Origin: Clostridia bacterium
GTDB taxonomy: Bacteria > Bacillota > Clostridia > Christensenellales > Borkfalkiaceae
Assembly: GCA_017508485.1 (NCBI GenBank)
Contig: JAFVYV010000011.1
Location: forward strand, 84,295 to 148,294
DNA: 64,000 bases
Reading direction: 5' to 3'
The position numbers and the translations under genes are program-made. Positions 17,813 through 26,489 of this stretch are shown piece after piece (positions within the stretch are counted from its first letter, which is position 1; every line of letters starts with the position of its first letter). A model generated the notes under the pieces. That model was not told where the DNA came from, ran no database searches, and saw only the letters and a program-made list of their open reading frames with translations.

Positions 17813-19147
17813 ATGGATAAAATTAATGGTATTATAAATAAGGTTATAGAATTTGACGATTTTAAGGATTATGAAAACCAAGTCATTTCTTTTACCGGCT
17901 ATATTCATAGAATTAGGGAAATGTCTGACTTTAGTTTCGTTATTATTAGAACTAAAAGAGACGTTGTTCAATGTATTTACTCAAAAGAATTTTCAGACTA
18001 TACTTGGGATGAAAGAATTGTTGAAAACACTTCAGTTAAAATAACTGGTAAGGTTGTTAATAGTAAAGACGCACAAGGTAACGACAGATTTGAAGTGCAA
18101 ATTCATAATATTGAAGTATTATCACTTCCTGCTGAACAAATGCCTATCGTTATCAACAAAAAACAACTTGATAACGTTCAACTTTCAACTGCGCTTGACT
18201 TAAGACCAATCTCTCTTAGAAACCCTAAGGAAAGAGCAGTATTTAAGGTGCAAGAAGGTATTGCAAGGGGCTTTAGAGAGTTCTTACAAAAGAACGACTT
18301 TACGGAAATTAGAACGCCTAAAATCGTTTTTGCAGGGGCTGAAGGTGGTGCAAACATATTTAAACTTGACTACTTTGGAAAACCTGTTTACTTAACTCAA
18401 AGTCCACAATTCTATAAACAAGAATTAGTTGGCGTTTACGAAAGAGTTTTTGAAATTGCGCCTGTATTTAGAGCAGAACATCACGACACTTCAAGACACT
18501 TAAACGAATATATTTCAATGGACTTTGAAATGGGCTTTATTGACAGTTTTTACGATATTATGAATATGGAAACTGGCTTACTTAAGTACATTTTTGAACT
18601 ATTAAACAAGGAATACAAAAAGGAACTTGACCTATTAAAGGTTCAAATGCCTACTATAACTGAAATCCCTGTAATTAAGTTTAAAGACGCTAAAGATATG
18701 ATAGTTAATAAGTTCAAAAAACATATTACTGACTTTAACGACTTTGAACCTGAAGAAGAACAACTTCTTGGCGCTTGGGCTAAAAAGGAATTTGGTAGTG
18801 ACTTCTTATTCGTAACACATTATCCATCAAAGAAAAGACCTTTCTATGCAATGGACGACCCTGAAGACCCAGAATCAACACTTTCATTTGACCTATTATT
18901 TAGGGGTGTTGAAATTACTACTGGTGGTCAAAGAATTCACGACTACAATATGCAAGTTAAGAAGATGCAAGACCGTGGTATGAAGGTAGAAGAATTTGAA
19001 ACTTACCTAATGCTACATAAGTACGGTGCTCCACCACACGGTGGATTAGGCTTAGGGCTTGAAAGATTAACTATGAACCTATTAGGCTTTAAGAACGTTA
19101 GATACGCAAGTATGTTCCCAAGAGATATTAATAGAGTAACTCCATAA
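17813..19147 (+). CDS. aspS: Aspartate--tRNA ligase, archaeal-type (probably non-discriminating)
   Basis: Class IIb aminoacyl-tRNA synthetase of 444 residues, too short for the bacterial AspRS because it lacks the GAD insertion. An N-terminal OB anticodon-binding domain (about 1-110, with FTGYIHRIREM) is followed by the catalytic core. Motif 2 appears as FRAEHHDTSRHLNEY and motif 3 as GGLGLGLERLTM. This short form is the archaeal-type enzyme, which in Firmicutes often charges both tRNA-Asp and tRNA-Asn. The broader specificity is inferred, because no amidotransferase genes are in the window to confirm it. Confidence 0.93.
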   Translation: MDKINGIINKVIEFDDFKDYENQVISFTGYIHRIREMSDFSFVIIRTKRDVVQCIYSKEFSDYTWDERIVENTSVKITGKVVNSKDAQGNDRFEVQIHNIEVLSLPAEQMPIVINKKQLDNVQLSTALDLRPISLRNPKERAVFKVQEGIARGFREFLQKNDFTEIRTPKIVFAGAEGGANIFKLDYFGKPVYLTQSPQFYKQELVGVYERVFEIAPVFRAEHHDTSRHLNEYISMDFEMGFIDSFYDIMNMETGLLKYIFELLNKEYKKELDLLKVQMPTITEIPVIKFKDAKDMIVNKFKKHITDFNDFEPEEEQLLGAWAKKEFGSDFLFVTHYPSKKRPFYAMDDPEDPESTLSFDLLFRGVEITTGGQRIHDYNMQVKKMQDRGMKVEEFETYLMLHKYGAPPHGGLGLGLERLTMNLLGFKNVRYASMFPRDINRVTP

Positions 19148-19159
19148 CAGTTAAAAATT

Positions 19160-19189
19160 AAACGCAAACCGAAAAGGTTTGCGTTTTTT
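19160..19189 (+). terminator. Terminator after aspS
   Basis: AACGCAAACC and GGTTTGCGTT form a 10-base stem with a five-base loop, followed by a T run. Confidence 0.93.
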
Positions 19190-19200
19190 GTTAAAAATGC

Positions 19201-19229
19201 TTGACAATATTTTTTTAAAGTGTTAAACT
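19201..19229 (+). promoter_or_regulatory. SigA promoter of the T-box leader
   Basis: Perfect TTGACA (19201-19206), a 17-base spacer and TAAACT (19224-19229). It lies just beyond the aspS terminator. Confidence 0.75.
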
Positions 19230-19235
19230 CACATT

Positions 19236-19512
19236 AACTTAATATAAAAGCGATGACGAAGACGGATTCTATTTTGTTTTTTTGCAGAGAGTTGGGGATG
19301 GTGTGAGCCCGATAAAAATGGATAGAAATCTTATCACTTCCGAGCTGGAAGCCCCAAAGGTTAAAACTTAGTAGGCGCTTTCCGTGATTGCTACGTTAGT
19401 GCATAGGAGTTAGTGGACTCTGAAGGTGGTAGGTTTCCTACAATTTGAGTGGTACCGCGAGTATGATATTATATACCCGTCTCAAAACGAAAAAAGTTTG
19501 AGACGGGTTTTT
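19236..19512 (+). promoter_or_regulatory. T-box leader controlling the HTH-cupin-acyl-CoA synthetase gene
   Basis: The leader has the order expected for a T-box: a GATGACGAAGACGG entry, the AGAGAG element, the GGTGTGAGCC distal-loop region, a specifier-side CCGAGCT motif, and the T-box core GTGGTACCGCG (19450-19459). The switch is visible. TTTGAG at 19444-19449 can pair with CTCAAA at 19481-19486 (antiterminator), while the same CTCAAA pairs with TTTGAG at 19497-19502 inside the 12-base terminator stem 19475-19508, followed by T. By position relative to CCGAGC the specifier may be ATC (19333-19335, isoleucine), but I hold this loosely. Confidence 0.9.
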
Positions 19513-19513
19513 T

Positions 19514-19630
19514 GTTTGTTATAAACTTCGCAATACGGCGTTAACTGTCTTTGTCGCGGATTTCGATGACCAAATGGTCTATCTCACCCCGCGCCTTCGA
19601 CAAGCCAAGGCTAACTTGTTTCTAACAAAC
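19514..19630. repeat. Structured repeat, copy A (candidate noncoding RNA or palindromic element)
   Basis: An outer stem GTTTGTTATAAAC / GTTTCTAACAAAC pairs at 12 of 13 positions. A second stem CGCGG (19555-19559) / CCGCG (19589-19593) encloses 29 bases containing TTCGATGA and ATCTCA around a hairpin GAT-GACC / GGTC-T-ATC. Copy B at 21960 keeps the fixed bases and the 29-base spacing but has different paired bases. The copy sits between the T-box terminator and the ribosome binding site of the synthetase gene, so it would be in that gene's leader. The sense strand is not certain. Confidence 0.7.
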
Positions 19631-19697
19631 AAAAAATAATAGTAAAAAACGCAATACTGCGCTTTTATAAAATTAAAATCTTTTAAGGAGATTGTTT

Positions 19698-21965
19698 ATG
19701 AATACTAACAACACATTTAGTCAATTATCAGAAATCGCAACAAGAATTAAAGAGTTGCGTGAAATTATGGGCTACACCGTAAAAGAAATGGCTGAAAAAA
19801 CCAACGTTGATGACGAAAAATATCTTTCTTACGAAAGTGGTAAGGTTGATATTCCTTTTTCATTTATTCATAAATGCGCGTTAGCATTTAACGTTGAAAT
19901 GACCGAACTATTAGAAGGTAGTTCTGCTAAACTTTCAACTTATACCGTTACAAGAAAGGGTCAAGGACAAGAAACTGCTAAAGAAGACGGTATTGATATT
20001 GCTAACTTAGCACCAAAATTCAAAGATAAACTTGCAGAGCCTTATTACGTAAAATATAAGTATTCTAAGGCGCAACAAAATAAGCCTATACACTTAACTA
20101 CGCATAGTGGTCAAGAATTTGACCTTGTATTAAAGGGCAACCTAAAGGTTCAAGTAGGCGACCATACGGAAATTTTAGGGGAAGGCGATAGCATTTACTA
20201 CAATTCTTCTACTCCTCACGGTATGATTGCCGTTAACGGTAAGGATTGTACTTTCGTTGCAGTAGTTATGTCTGGCGACAATTCTAACGAAACGGTTGTT
20301 AGAAAAAGCGTTATGGCTGCTAAAAAGAGTGAAAAACTTGTTTGTGAAAAGTTTGTGGAAGTTAAAGAAAATGAAAACGGCGAACTTGAAAAGGTTTCAT
20401 TTAAAAATACTAACACCTTTAACTTTGGTTTTGATATAGTTGATAAAATTGCAGAAAAGTATCCAGAAAAACTTGCAATGCTACACTTAGATAAACACCA
20501 AAATGAAAGAAGATTTACCTTTAAAGATATAAAAAGAGCGTCTAACCAAGTTGCTAACTACTTTACTTCACTTGGAATTAAAAAGGGCGACAAGGTTATG
20601 CTTGTTCTAAAGCGCCACTACGAATTTTGGTTCTGTATGGTTGCTTTACATAAGTTAGGCGCAGTTGCAATTCCTGCAACTAACCAACTAAAAGAACACG
20701 ACTTTGAGTATAGATATAATTCAGCAGGGGTAAAAGCAATTGTTTGTACTGCTGACGGAGATACTTACGAATATGCTGAAAGCGCTGCTAAAAAATGCCC
20801 TACTGTAGAAAGACTAATAATGGTTGGTGGTGCAAAAGAAGGTTGGCTTGATTTTGACAAAGAATATTCTTTATTCTCTGGCAAGTTTGATAGACCAACC
20901 GATTGCTCTCAAGGGGACGACCTTGCGCTTATGTTCTTTACTTCAGGTACTACAGGTAACCCTAAAATGGCTGCGCATAAACATACTTACGCATTAGGAC
21001 ATTTTGTTACTGCTAAATACTGGCATTGTTGCGAAAGAGATGGTTTACACTTTACTATTTCCGACACGGGTTGGGGTAAATCACTTTGGGGCAAGTTGTA
21101 CGGTCAATGGTTATGCGAAGGTGCAGTTTTCGTTTACGACTTTGACAAGTTTGATGAAAACGACCTACTTCCTATGTTCGCAAAATACGGCATAACTACT
21201 TTCTGCGCTCCACCTACTATGCTTAGAATGTTAATTCGTGGCGACCTTTCTAAATTTGATTTATCATCAATTCATCATATGACCACGGCTGGTGAAGCCT
21301 TAAACCCTGAAGTTTACAACAAGTTTAAGGAAGCAACTGGACTTGAAATAATGGAAGGTTTTGGTCAAACGGAAACAACCCTTGCTATTGCTAACCTTTA
21401 CGGCACTACGCCAAAAATCGGCGCTATGGGTAAAGCAAATCCTCAATACGACGTGGATATAGTTGACTCTGACGGCAACAGCCTACCTGCTGGTGAAGTT
21501 GGCGAAATTGTTATCCATACCGACAAGTCTGTTCCTTGTGGACTATTTAGAGAATATTACCGTGACACAGTTAAAACAAAAGAGGCTTGGCACGATGGTT
21601 TATACCACACGGGCGATACTGCTTGGCGTGATGAAGACGGATATTTTTGGTACGTTGGCCGTGTTGACGACGTAATTAAATCATCTGGTTATAGAATTGG
21701 ACCTTTTGAAATTGAAAGCGTAATTATGGAATTACCTTACGTTTTAGAGTGTGGTGTTTCTGCCGTTCCTGATGAAGTTCGTGGACAAGTTGTTAAAGCA
21801 AGTATCGTTTTAACAAAAGGTACTGAAGGTACTGAAGAATTAAAGAAGGAAATTCAAAAATACGTTAAAGACCACACGGCTCCTTATAAATATCCAAGAG
21901 TTGTTGTCTTCCGTGATGAATTACCAAAGACTATAAGCGGCAAAATTCAAAGAAACAAATTATAA
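19698..21965 (+). CDS. HTH (XRE)-cupin-AMP-binding acyl-CoA synthetase fusion
   Basis: The ATG at 19698 has AAGGAG seven bases upstream and gives 755 residues. Three domains follow in order. The first is an XRE-type helix-turn-helix (about 8-68: IATRIKELREIMGYTVKEMAEKTN). The second is a cupin barrel (about 100-190, with QEFDLVLKGNLKVQVG and GDSIYYNSSTPHG). The third is an adenylate-forming synthetase with FTSGTTGNPKMAAHKH, GFGQTETT, YHTGDTAW, GRVDDVIKSSGYRIGPFE and the catalytic lysine in KTISGKIQRNKL. The catalytic domain resembles acetyl/medium-chain acyl-CoA synthetases. Fusion to a DNA-binding and sensor pair suggests self-regulation or ligand gating (inference). It is preceded by a T-box and flanked by two structured repeats. 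Confidence 0.92.
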   Translation: MNTNNTFSQLSEIATRIKELREIMGYTVKEMAEKTNVDDEKYLSYESGKVDIPFSFIHKCALAFNVEMTELLEGSSAKLSTYTVTRKGQGQETAKEDGIDIANLAPKFKDKLAEPYYVKYKYSKAQQNKPIHLTTHSGQEFDLVLKGNLKVQVGDHTEILGEGDSIYYNSSTPHGMIAVNGKDCTFVAVVMSGDNSNETVVRKSVMAAKKSEKLVCEKFVEVKENENGELEKVSFKNTNTFNFGFDIVDKIAEKYPEKLAMLHLDKHQNERRFTFKDIKRASNQVANYFTSLGIKKGDKVMLVLKRHYEFWFCMVALHKLGAVAIPATNQLKEHDFEYRYNSAGVKAIVCTADGDTYEYAESAAKKCPTVERLIMVGGAKEGWLDFDKEYSLFSGKFDRPTDCSQGDDLALMFFTSGTTGNPKMAAHKHTYALGHFVTAKYWHCCERDGLHFTISDTGWGKSLWGKLYGQWLCEGAVFVYDFDKFDENDLLPMFAKYGITTFCAPPTMLRMLIRGDLSKFDLSSIHHMTTAGEALNPEVYNKFKEATGLEIMEGFGQTETTLAIANLYGTTPKIGAMGKANPQYDVDIVDSDGNSLPAGEVGEIVIHTDKSVPCGLFREYYRDTVKTKEAWHDGLYHTGDTAWRDEDGYFWYVGRVDDVIKSSGYRIGPFEIESVIMELPYVLECGVSAVPDEVRGQVVKASIVLTKGTEGTEELKKEIQKYVKDHTAPYKYPRVVVFRDELPKTISGKIQRNKL

Positions 21966-22065
21966 ACTTCGTTAGGCTTCGTTTACTACTTCGTGTTTTG
22001 ACTTCGATGAACAGGCATTCAATCTCATCCAAAACACTTGTGAGCCTTGCCTAACTCGTTTCTAA
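21960..22065. repeat. Structured repeat, copy B (candidate noncoding RNA or palindromic element)
   Basis: The copy starts in the stop-codon region of the synthetase gene. The outer stem TTA-t-AAAC-TTC-GTTAGGC pairs with GCCTAAC-TC-GTTT-c-TAA. The inner stem GTGTTTTG (21993-22000) pairs perfectly with CAAAACAC (22030-22037) and encloses 29 bases with TTCGATGA and ATCTCA. The apical hairpin is GAT-GAA / TTC-A-ATC. Compared with copy A, both inner stems changed on both sides while pairing was kept, which is compensatory change. Shared ends are TATAAACTTCG and CTAACTYGTTTCTAA. Confidence 0.7.
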
Positions 22066-22142
22066 TCTGTTTCTTACAGAAATAATATAATCGGCTTAGT
22101 GTGGCGCTTAATTTTTAATTAAACACTAACTATTATAATAAC

Positions 22143-22171
22143 TTGATTTTTATTTGGTTTTTTTATATAAT
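22143..22171 (+). promoter_or_regulatory. SigA promoter of the sodium symporter gene
   Basis: TTGATT (22143-22148), a 17-base spacer and TATAAT (22166-22171). It shows that the transporter can be expressed independently of the T-box upstream. Confidence 0.75.
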
Positions 22172-22199
22172 AATTAAGTTATTAAAAGGGGTTAAAAAT

Positions 22200-23717
22200 A
22201 TGGAAAATAAGAAACACGGATTTGGCTCTGCTTTAGGTTTTATTTTAGCGGCGGCGGGTAGCGCCGTTGGGCTTGGAAACCTTTGGGCTTTTCCTTATAA
22301 AGTAAGTCAAAATGGTGGCGCTGCTTTCGTATTAGTTTATATAGCCTGTGTTGTTTTGATAGGTTGTATAGTTATGATGGCAGAAATTTACCTTGGCAAA
22401 AGGGGTAAGGCTAACACAATTTCTGCATACAAAAAAGTTAATAAAAATTTAGGATTTTTCGGGGTTATAGCAATTATAATACCTACCGTTATCGTTTGTT
22501 ATTACTGCGTTTTAGGTGGTTGGACGCTTAGATATGCAGTTAACTCTTTCCAGCCAAACGATGCGCTTTCTAACGCAAACTCTTTTGCAAGTTTTACTTC
22601 TAACCCTATAATGCCTATTGTTTTCACCTTTATTTTTATGGCAATTACTGCCGTAATTATTATGGGTGGTATTAAAAACGGTATTGAAAGGGCGTCAAAA
22701 TTTTTAATGCCTATACTATTTTTAATAGTAGTATTTATAGCAATTTTTAGTTTATTCTTAGGCGACGGCGTTAAAGACGGCTTAAACTTTTACCTAAACC
22801 CTGACTTTAAAGAACTTGGGTTTGAAGGTGTACTTGCCGCTATGGGTCAAGCATTTTTCTCTTTATCAATCGGTATGGGTACGCTAATTTCTTACGGCTC
22901 TTACACGGGTAAGGAAATTAAGGTTGGTAAGTCAACCTTTATGATTTGCCTATTTGACTCTTTAGTTGCTTTACTTGCAGGTCTTGCAATTTTCTCATCA
23001 CTTGGCGCACTTCAACCAGATAGTTTACAGTCTGCGCACGGGGTTGGTCTTGTTTACCAAATTTTACCACAAGTGTTTGAAAAGATGGGGGCTATTGGTC
23101 CGTTTATTTCATTACTATTCTTTATAATGGTTGTTATTGCTGCGCTTACTTCAGTTATTTCTATTCTAGAAGTTTCCGTTCAATTTATCTGCCAAAGATA
23201 TAAGAAGAAAAGAAAGCCTGTTACAATTATTATGGCGGCTATTTGCTTTTTAATTTCTATTCCTATAACTTGGTCGGTTGGTGGCGCATTTGACGGTAAA
23301 ATAGTTATCTTTGGCTACGACCTACTAACCTTTTTAGATGAAATTGCAAACACCGTTTTAATGCCTGTATGCGCAATGGGTGCTTGTATTGCGATTGGTT
23401 GGTTTATTGACAAAAAGGTAAACTTTAACCCTATGAAGACTTTAAGGTCGTTAGAAAAAGACGGTTTACAACTTGGATTTTTTGGTAAGATTTTTGCCGT
23501 AATGGTAAAATACGTTGCACCTTTAGTTATCGGTGTTGTCGTTGTAATGGGTATTATAGGTAAGTACTCAGAGTATATGTTAAAAGGCTTAAACTACTCT
23601 TTCGTAGTAGGTGGCGCACTTATACTAATTGCCGTTGCAATTATAGTTTACTTTATGTTCTTTGAAAATAAAGACACGGGCGACAATCATACGGAAGAAC
23701 TTGTTGAAAATAAATAA
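22200..23717 (+). CDS. Neurotransmitter:sodium symporter (NSS/SNF) family transporter
   Basis: The start at 22200 is chosen for the upstream AAGGGG and because it gives the family N-terminus. The 505-residue protein starts with GFGSALGFILAAAGSAVGLGNLWAFPYKVSQNGGAAF, the unwound TM1 region that binds sodium and substrate in LeuT-fold NSS transporters. About eleven or twelve membrane helices follow. Bacterial members import amino acids, commonly Trp, Tyr, Leu or Ala, with sodium. The exact substrate is not visible. It ends at a strong terminator. Confidence 0.95.
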   Translation: MENKKHGFGSALGFILAAAGSAVGLGNLWAFPYKVSQNGGAAFVLVYIACVVLIGCIVMMAEIYLGKRGKANTISAYKKVNKNLGFFGVIAIIIPTVIVCYYCVLGGWTLRYAVNSFQPNDALSNANSFASFTSNPIMPIVFTFIFMAITAVIIMGGIKNGIERASKFLMPILFLIVVFIAIFSLFLGDGVKDGLNFYLNPDFKELGFEGVLAAMGQAFFSLSIGMGTLISYGSYTGKEIKVGKSTFMICLFDSLVALLAGLAIFSSLGALQPDSLQSAHGVGLVYQILPQVFEKMGAIGPFISLLFFIMVVIAALTSVISILEVSVQFICQRYKKKRKPVTIIMAAICFLISIPITWSVGGAFDGKIVIFGYDLLTFLDEIANTVLMPVCAMGACIAIGWFIDKKVNFNPMKTLRSLEKDGLQLGFFGKIFAVMVKYVAPLVIGVVVVMGIIGKYSEYMLKGLNYSFVVGGALILIAVAIIVYFMFFENKDTGDNHTEELVENK

Positions 23718-23730
23718 TTAAAACAAAAAT

Positions 23731-23760
23731 TAAAAGTCAGGTTAACGCCTGACTTTTTTT
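23731..23760 (+). terminator. Terminator after the NSS transporter
   Basis: AAAAGTCAGG / CCTGACTTTT stem with a six-base loop, then a T run. Confidence 0.93.
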
Positions 23761-23833
23761 GTGCCTTTTTTAATGTAGTTTTTTTGGCGTGGTTTTTGTG
23801 CTTTTTTAGGCAAAAGAAGAATATACTTTTTGT

Positions 23834-24799
23834 ATGAAAATAAAAAAGTTTATCGGCATTTTTTTGTGCCTTTTAATAGTTGGCTTAAATTTTGCCTTAA
23901 TTAAAAACATAAATAAAAGTAGTAAAAGTGAAGAAGACAAAGTGCTAATTACCCTTTGGCAGATAGATACTTTCCCTGGTGGTAAGGGGAGTAGGACGGA
24001 GTTTTTAAAAAGGGTTAGCACTTCTTTTGAAAAGAAGGAAAAGGTTTTTATTTCAATCTATTCGTATTCTTTAGATAGCGCAAACAACCTGCTTAGTAAA
24101 GGGGTTTACCCCGATATAATTTCTTACGGCAACGGCTTAAATTTAACCGACTTTTCTAAAATAGACGCTACCTTTTCTTCTGGGGAGTTTAACGGGGAAA
24201 GTTTGGCAATTCCTTGGGCAAGAAGTAAGTATTTTTTACTTTATAAAGGGGATTTAGAGTTAGAAAAACTTGAAAGTTTAACCGTGTTAGATTATGAAAA
24301 TACCCTGCCTTTAATGGCGCTACTTAAAGAAAACATTTCTGTAAAAAATATTGAGTTTACTGAGCCAAGTAAAGGGGTAAGAGATTTTATAAACGGCAAA
24401 GAAAGTGTAATTTTAGGAACGAATAGAGATATTATACGGTTAGAAAACAAGCTTCTGGAGTATAACTTATATCCGTTAGACGCTTTTTCCGACCTTTACC
24501 AGTACTTTTCAATAACCACTAAAGATGAAAGTAAACTTTCTTACTTAAACGGTTTTATTAACTATATTACGGGAATTAAGGTGCAAGAAGGGTTAAAAAA
24601 CCTATCTTTATATTCACCTTATTACGACATAAGTTTAGATGAAGAAAGGCTAAACCTTAACGATAAAAAACCGACTTTTACCATAAACCCTTTTTATTCA
24701 AAAGAAAAACTAACTAAAATAAAAGACCTTTCTCTTTTAGGGGTAAAAGGAGATAAAGATGCTCTCTTTAAATTAGAAAATTATTATTGCAAAATTTAG
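23834..24799 (+). CDS. Membrane-anchored extracellular solute-binding-like protein
   Basis: The 321-residue protein starts with a hydrophobic anchor (about 5-25) lacking a lipobox cysteine. The rest resembles a divergent family-1 periplasmic binding protein: ITLWQIDTFPGGKGSRTEFLKRV at the start, a PDIISYGNG strand, a central ESLAIPWARSKYFLLYKG segment and a hinge-like VILGTNRDI. No ABC permease or ATPase is adjacent, so a sensory or cell-wall role is as likely as transport. The -10 (TATACT, 23822-23827) ends six bases before the ATG and there is no ribosome binding site, suggesting a leaderless mRNA. Confidence 0.65.
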   Translation: MKIKKFIGIFLCLLIVGLNFALIKNINKSSKSEEDKVLITLWQIDTFPGGKGSRTEFLKRVSTSFEKKEKVFISIYSYSLDSANNLLSKGVYPDIISYGNGLNLTDFSKIDATFSSGEFNGESLAIPWARSKYFLLYKGDLELEKLESLTVLDYENTLPLMALLKENISVKNIEFTEPSKGVRDFINGKESVILGTNRDIIRLENKLLEYNLYPLDAFSDLYQYFSITTKDESKLSYLNGFINYITGIKVQEGLKNLSLYSPYYDISLDEERLNLNDKKPTFTINPFYSKEKLTKIKDLSLLGVKGDKDALFKLENYYCKI

Positions 24800-24829
24800 G
24801 TTAATATAGTAAAATATAAAAGGAGATAT

Positions 24830-25732
24830 ATGGGCTTTTTACAAGAACTTTATATCGCTAATGATAAGGTTTATGAAAACTTACCAATAAAACCTTTTAC
24901 TTCCGTTTTCGTTGGGGGAAAGGCAGACTACTTGGTCTTTCCTAAAAGTGTAAAAGAAGTAAGGGACACGGTTGAAATTTGCAAAAATTATAAAAAAGAT
25001 TTTTTTGTTTTGGGTGGTGGCTCTAACCTACTTGTTTCAGACAACGGGTTTAGGGGAGTTATTGTAGGAACAAAAAATTTAGATACCTTTATAATAGATA
25101 AAAACAAAGTTTTAGTGGGTAGTGGGGTTAAAGTTTCTTACCTTATTACTAAACTAAAAGAAAGGGGAATTTCTTCCTTAGAATTTTTAAGTGGCGTACC
25201 TTTAACGGTTGGTGGCGCAGTTGTTTCTAACGCAGGGGCGTTTTCAAAAAGCACTTTTGATTTTGTTAAAAATATAACAATTTTAAGAAAGGGCAAACTT
25301 ATAACCTTAAAAAAGGAAGATTGCAATTTTTCTTACAGAAAAAACGGGTTTATAAAAAAAGACGATATCATAACTTTGGTTGAGTTTGAGTTTTTTTATA
25401 AAGATAAAAGGGAAATTGAGAAAGATATAGAAAAAAGCCTAAATTTTAGAAAAAACTTTCAACCAAAACATAAAACTTTTGGCTCTACCTTTATTAACCA
25501 AGACTACTTTGCAGGTGAAGTTATTGAAAAGGCAGGGCTTAAAGGGGTGTCTATAGGTGGTGCAAGGGTTAGCACCGTTCACGCAAATTTTTTAGAAAAT
25601 TATAATAATGCAACTGCTTTTGACCTTTATTCTCTTTTACTAAAGGTGGAAAAGGTGGTTGAAGAAAGGTTTAATATTAAACTTATTAGAGAAGTTAAGT
25701 TAGTAGGAGATTTTGATGATTTTAACGGGTGA
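24830..25732 (+). CDS. murB: UDP-N-acetylenolpyruvoylglucosamine reductase
   Basis: MurB is a cytosolic FAD enzyme that reduces UDP-GlcNAc-enolpyruvate to UDP-MurNAc. The 300-residue protein has the FAD-binding core FFVLGGGSNLLVSDNGFRGVIVG, the SGVPLTVGGAVVSNAGA segment, the active-site FSYRKNGF and a KTFGSTFIN serine motif, matching the short type II MurB of Gram-positives. AAAGGAGA precedes the ATG. It overlaps the PHP gene by 17 bases and opens the murB-PHP-whiA-dnaE series. Confidence 0.97.
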   Translation: MGFLQELYIANDKVYENLPIKPFTSVFVGGKADYLVFPKSVKEVRDTVEICKNYKKDFFVLGGGSNLLVSDNGFRGVIVGTKNLDTFIIDKNKVLVGSGVKVSYLITKLKERGISSLEFLSGVPLTVGGAVVSNAGAFSKSTFDFVKNITILRKGKLITLKKEDCNFSYRKNGFIKKDDIITLVEFEFFYKDKREIEKDIEKSLNFRKNFQPKHKTFGSTFINQDYFAGEVIEKAGLKGVSIGGARVSTVHANFLENYNNATAFDLYSLLLKVEKVVEERFNIKLIREVKLVGDFDDFNG

Positions 25733-26489
25733 TTATCATACGCATACTAAATATTCACACGGCAAAGGGTTAGTTATTGAAAACGCTGAAGTTGCTTATT
25801 CTAAAGGGCTTAAAGAAATTGCAATAACCGACCACGGTTTTTCGCACCCTGCGTTTGGCTTAAGAAAAAGAAAACTTTCTTCTTTAAGAAAGGATATTGA
25901 TACTGCTAAAGAAAAGTTTGGTATTAACGTTTTAATGGGTATAGAGTCAAACCTACTTTCAGACAAAGGGGACGTTGACTTAAAAGAAGATAATTACGAC
26001 AAGTTTGACCTATTTGCAGTTGGTATTCACAAGTTCGTTTTATATAAACCAAAAGGGGTTTTTAACATATTTTTGCCTAACTTTTTTACAAGCACTTTTA
26101 ATGGTAGGCCAAGTAAAAGTTTGGTTAAGGCAAACACTTTAGCCTTTACTAACGCAGTAAAAAAACACCCTATTGACTTTATAACTCACTTAAACTACTG
26201 CTGTTATTCTGACGCAGTTGAAGTTGCAAAGGTTTGCGCCGATTACGGCACTTTTTTAGAACTTAGTGGCAAAAAAGAACACCTAACTAAAGATGAACTT
26301 TATTTAGTGGCAAAAACCGGGGTAAAATTTATACTTAACTCTGACGCGCATACTATTGATAGGGTAGGAGATATCGCGCTTGCCAACGGGTTGATTACTG
26401 AAGGGGTTATATCAAAAGAACAAATCGTTAATATTGATGGTAAAACACCTGATTTTAGATTTAAAAATTACAAATTAAAGGGTATTTAG
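25716..26489 (+). CDS. PHP domain metal-dependent phosphoesterase
   Basis: The ATG at 25716, with AGGAGA just upstream, is preferred over the TTG one codon earlier. The 257-residue protein shows the PHP metal ligands: DYHTHTKYSHG at the start, ITDHG near residue 40, MGIE, a central ITHL and NSDAHT near the end. Closest in layout are the YcdX/histidinol-phosphatase-like PHP proteins. The substrate is unknown. It sits between murB and whiA. Confidence 0.9.
   Translation: MILTGDYHTHTKYSHGKGLVIENAEVAYSKGLKEIAITDHGFSHPAFGLRKRKLSSLRKDIDTAKEKFGINVLMGIESNLLSDKGDVDLKEDNYDKFDLFAVGIHKFVLYKPKGVFNIFLPNFFTSTFNGRPSKSLVKANTLAFTNAVKKHPIDFITHLNYCCYSDAVEVAKVCADYGTFLELSGKKEHLTKDELYLVAKTGVKFILNSDAHTIDRVGDIALANGLITEGVISKEQIVNIDGKTPDFRFKNYKLKGI

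Noticed and set aside
21971-22055. GTTAGGC and GCCTAAC in structured repeat B resemble the R boxes of integron attC sites.
   Set aside because: The order is reversed: attC runs from RYYYAAC to GTTRRRY, while here GTTAGGC comes first. Copy A lacks both boxes, and no integrase or cassette array is present.
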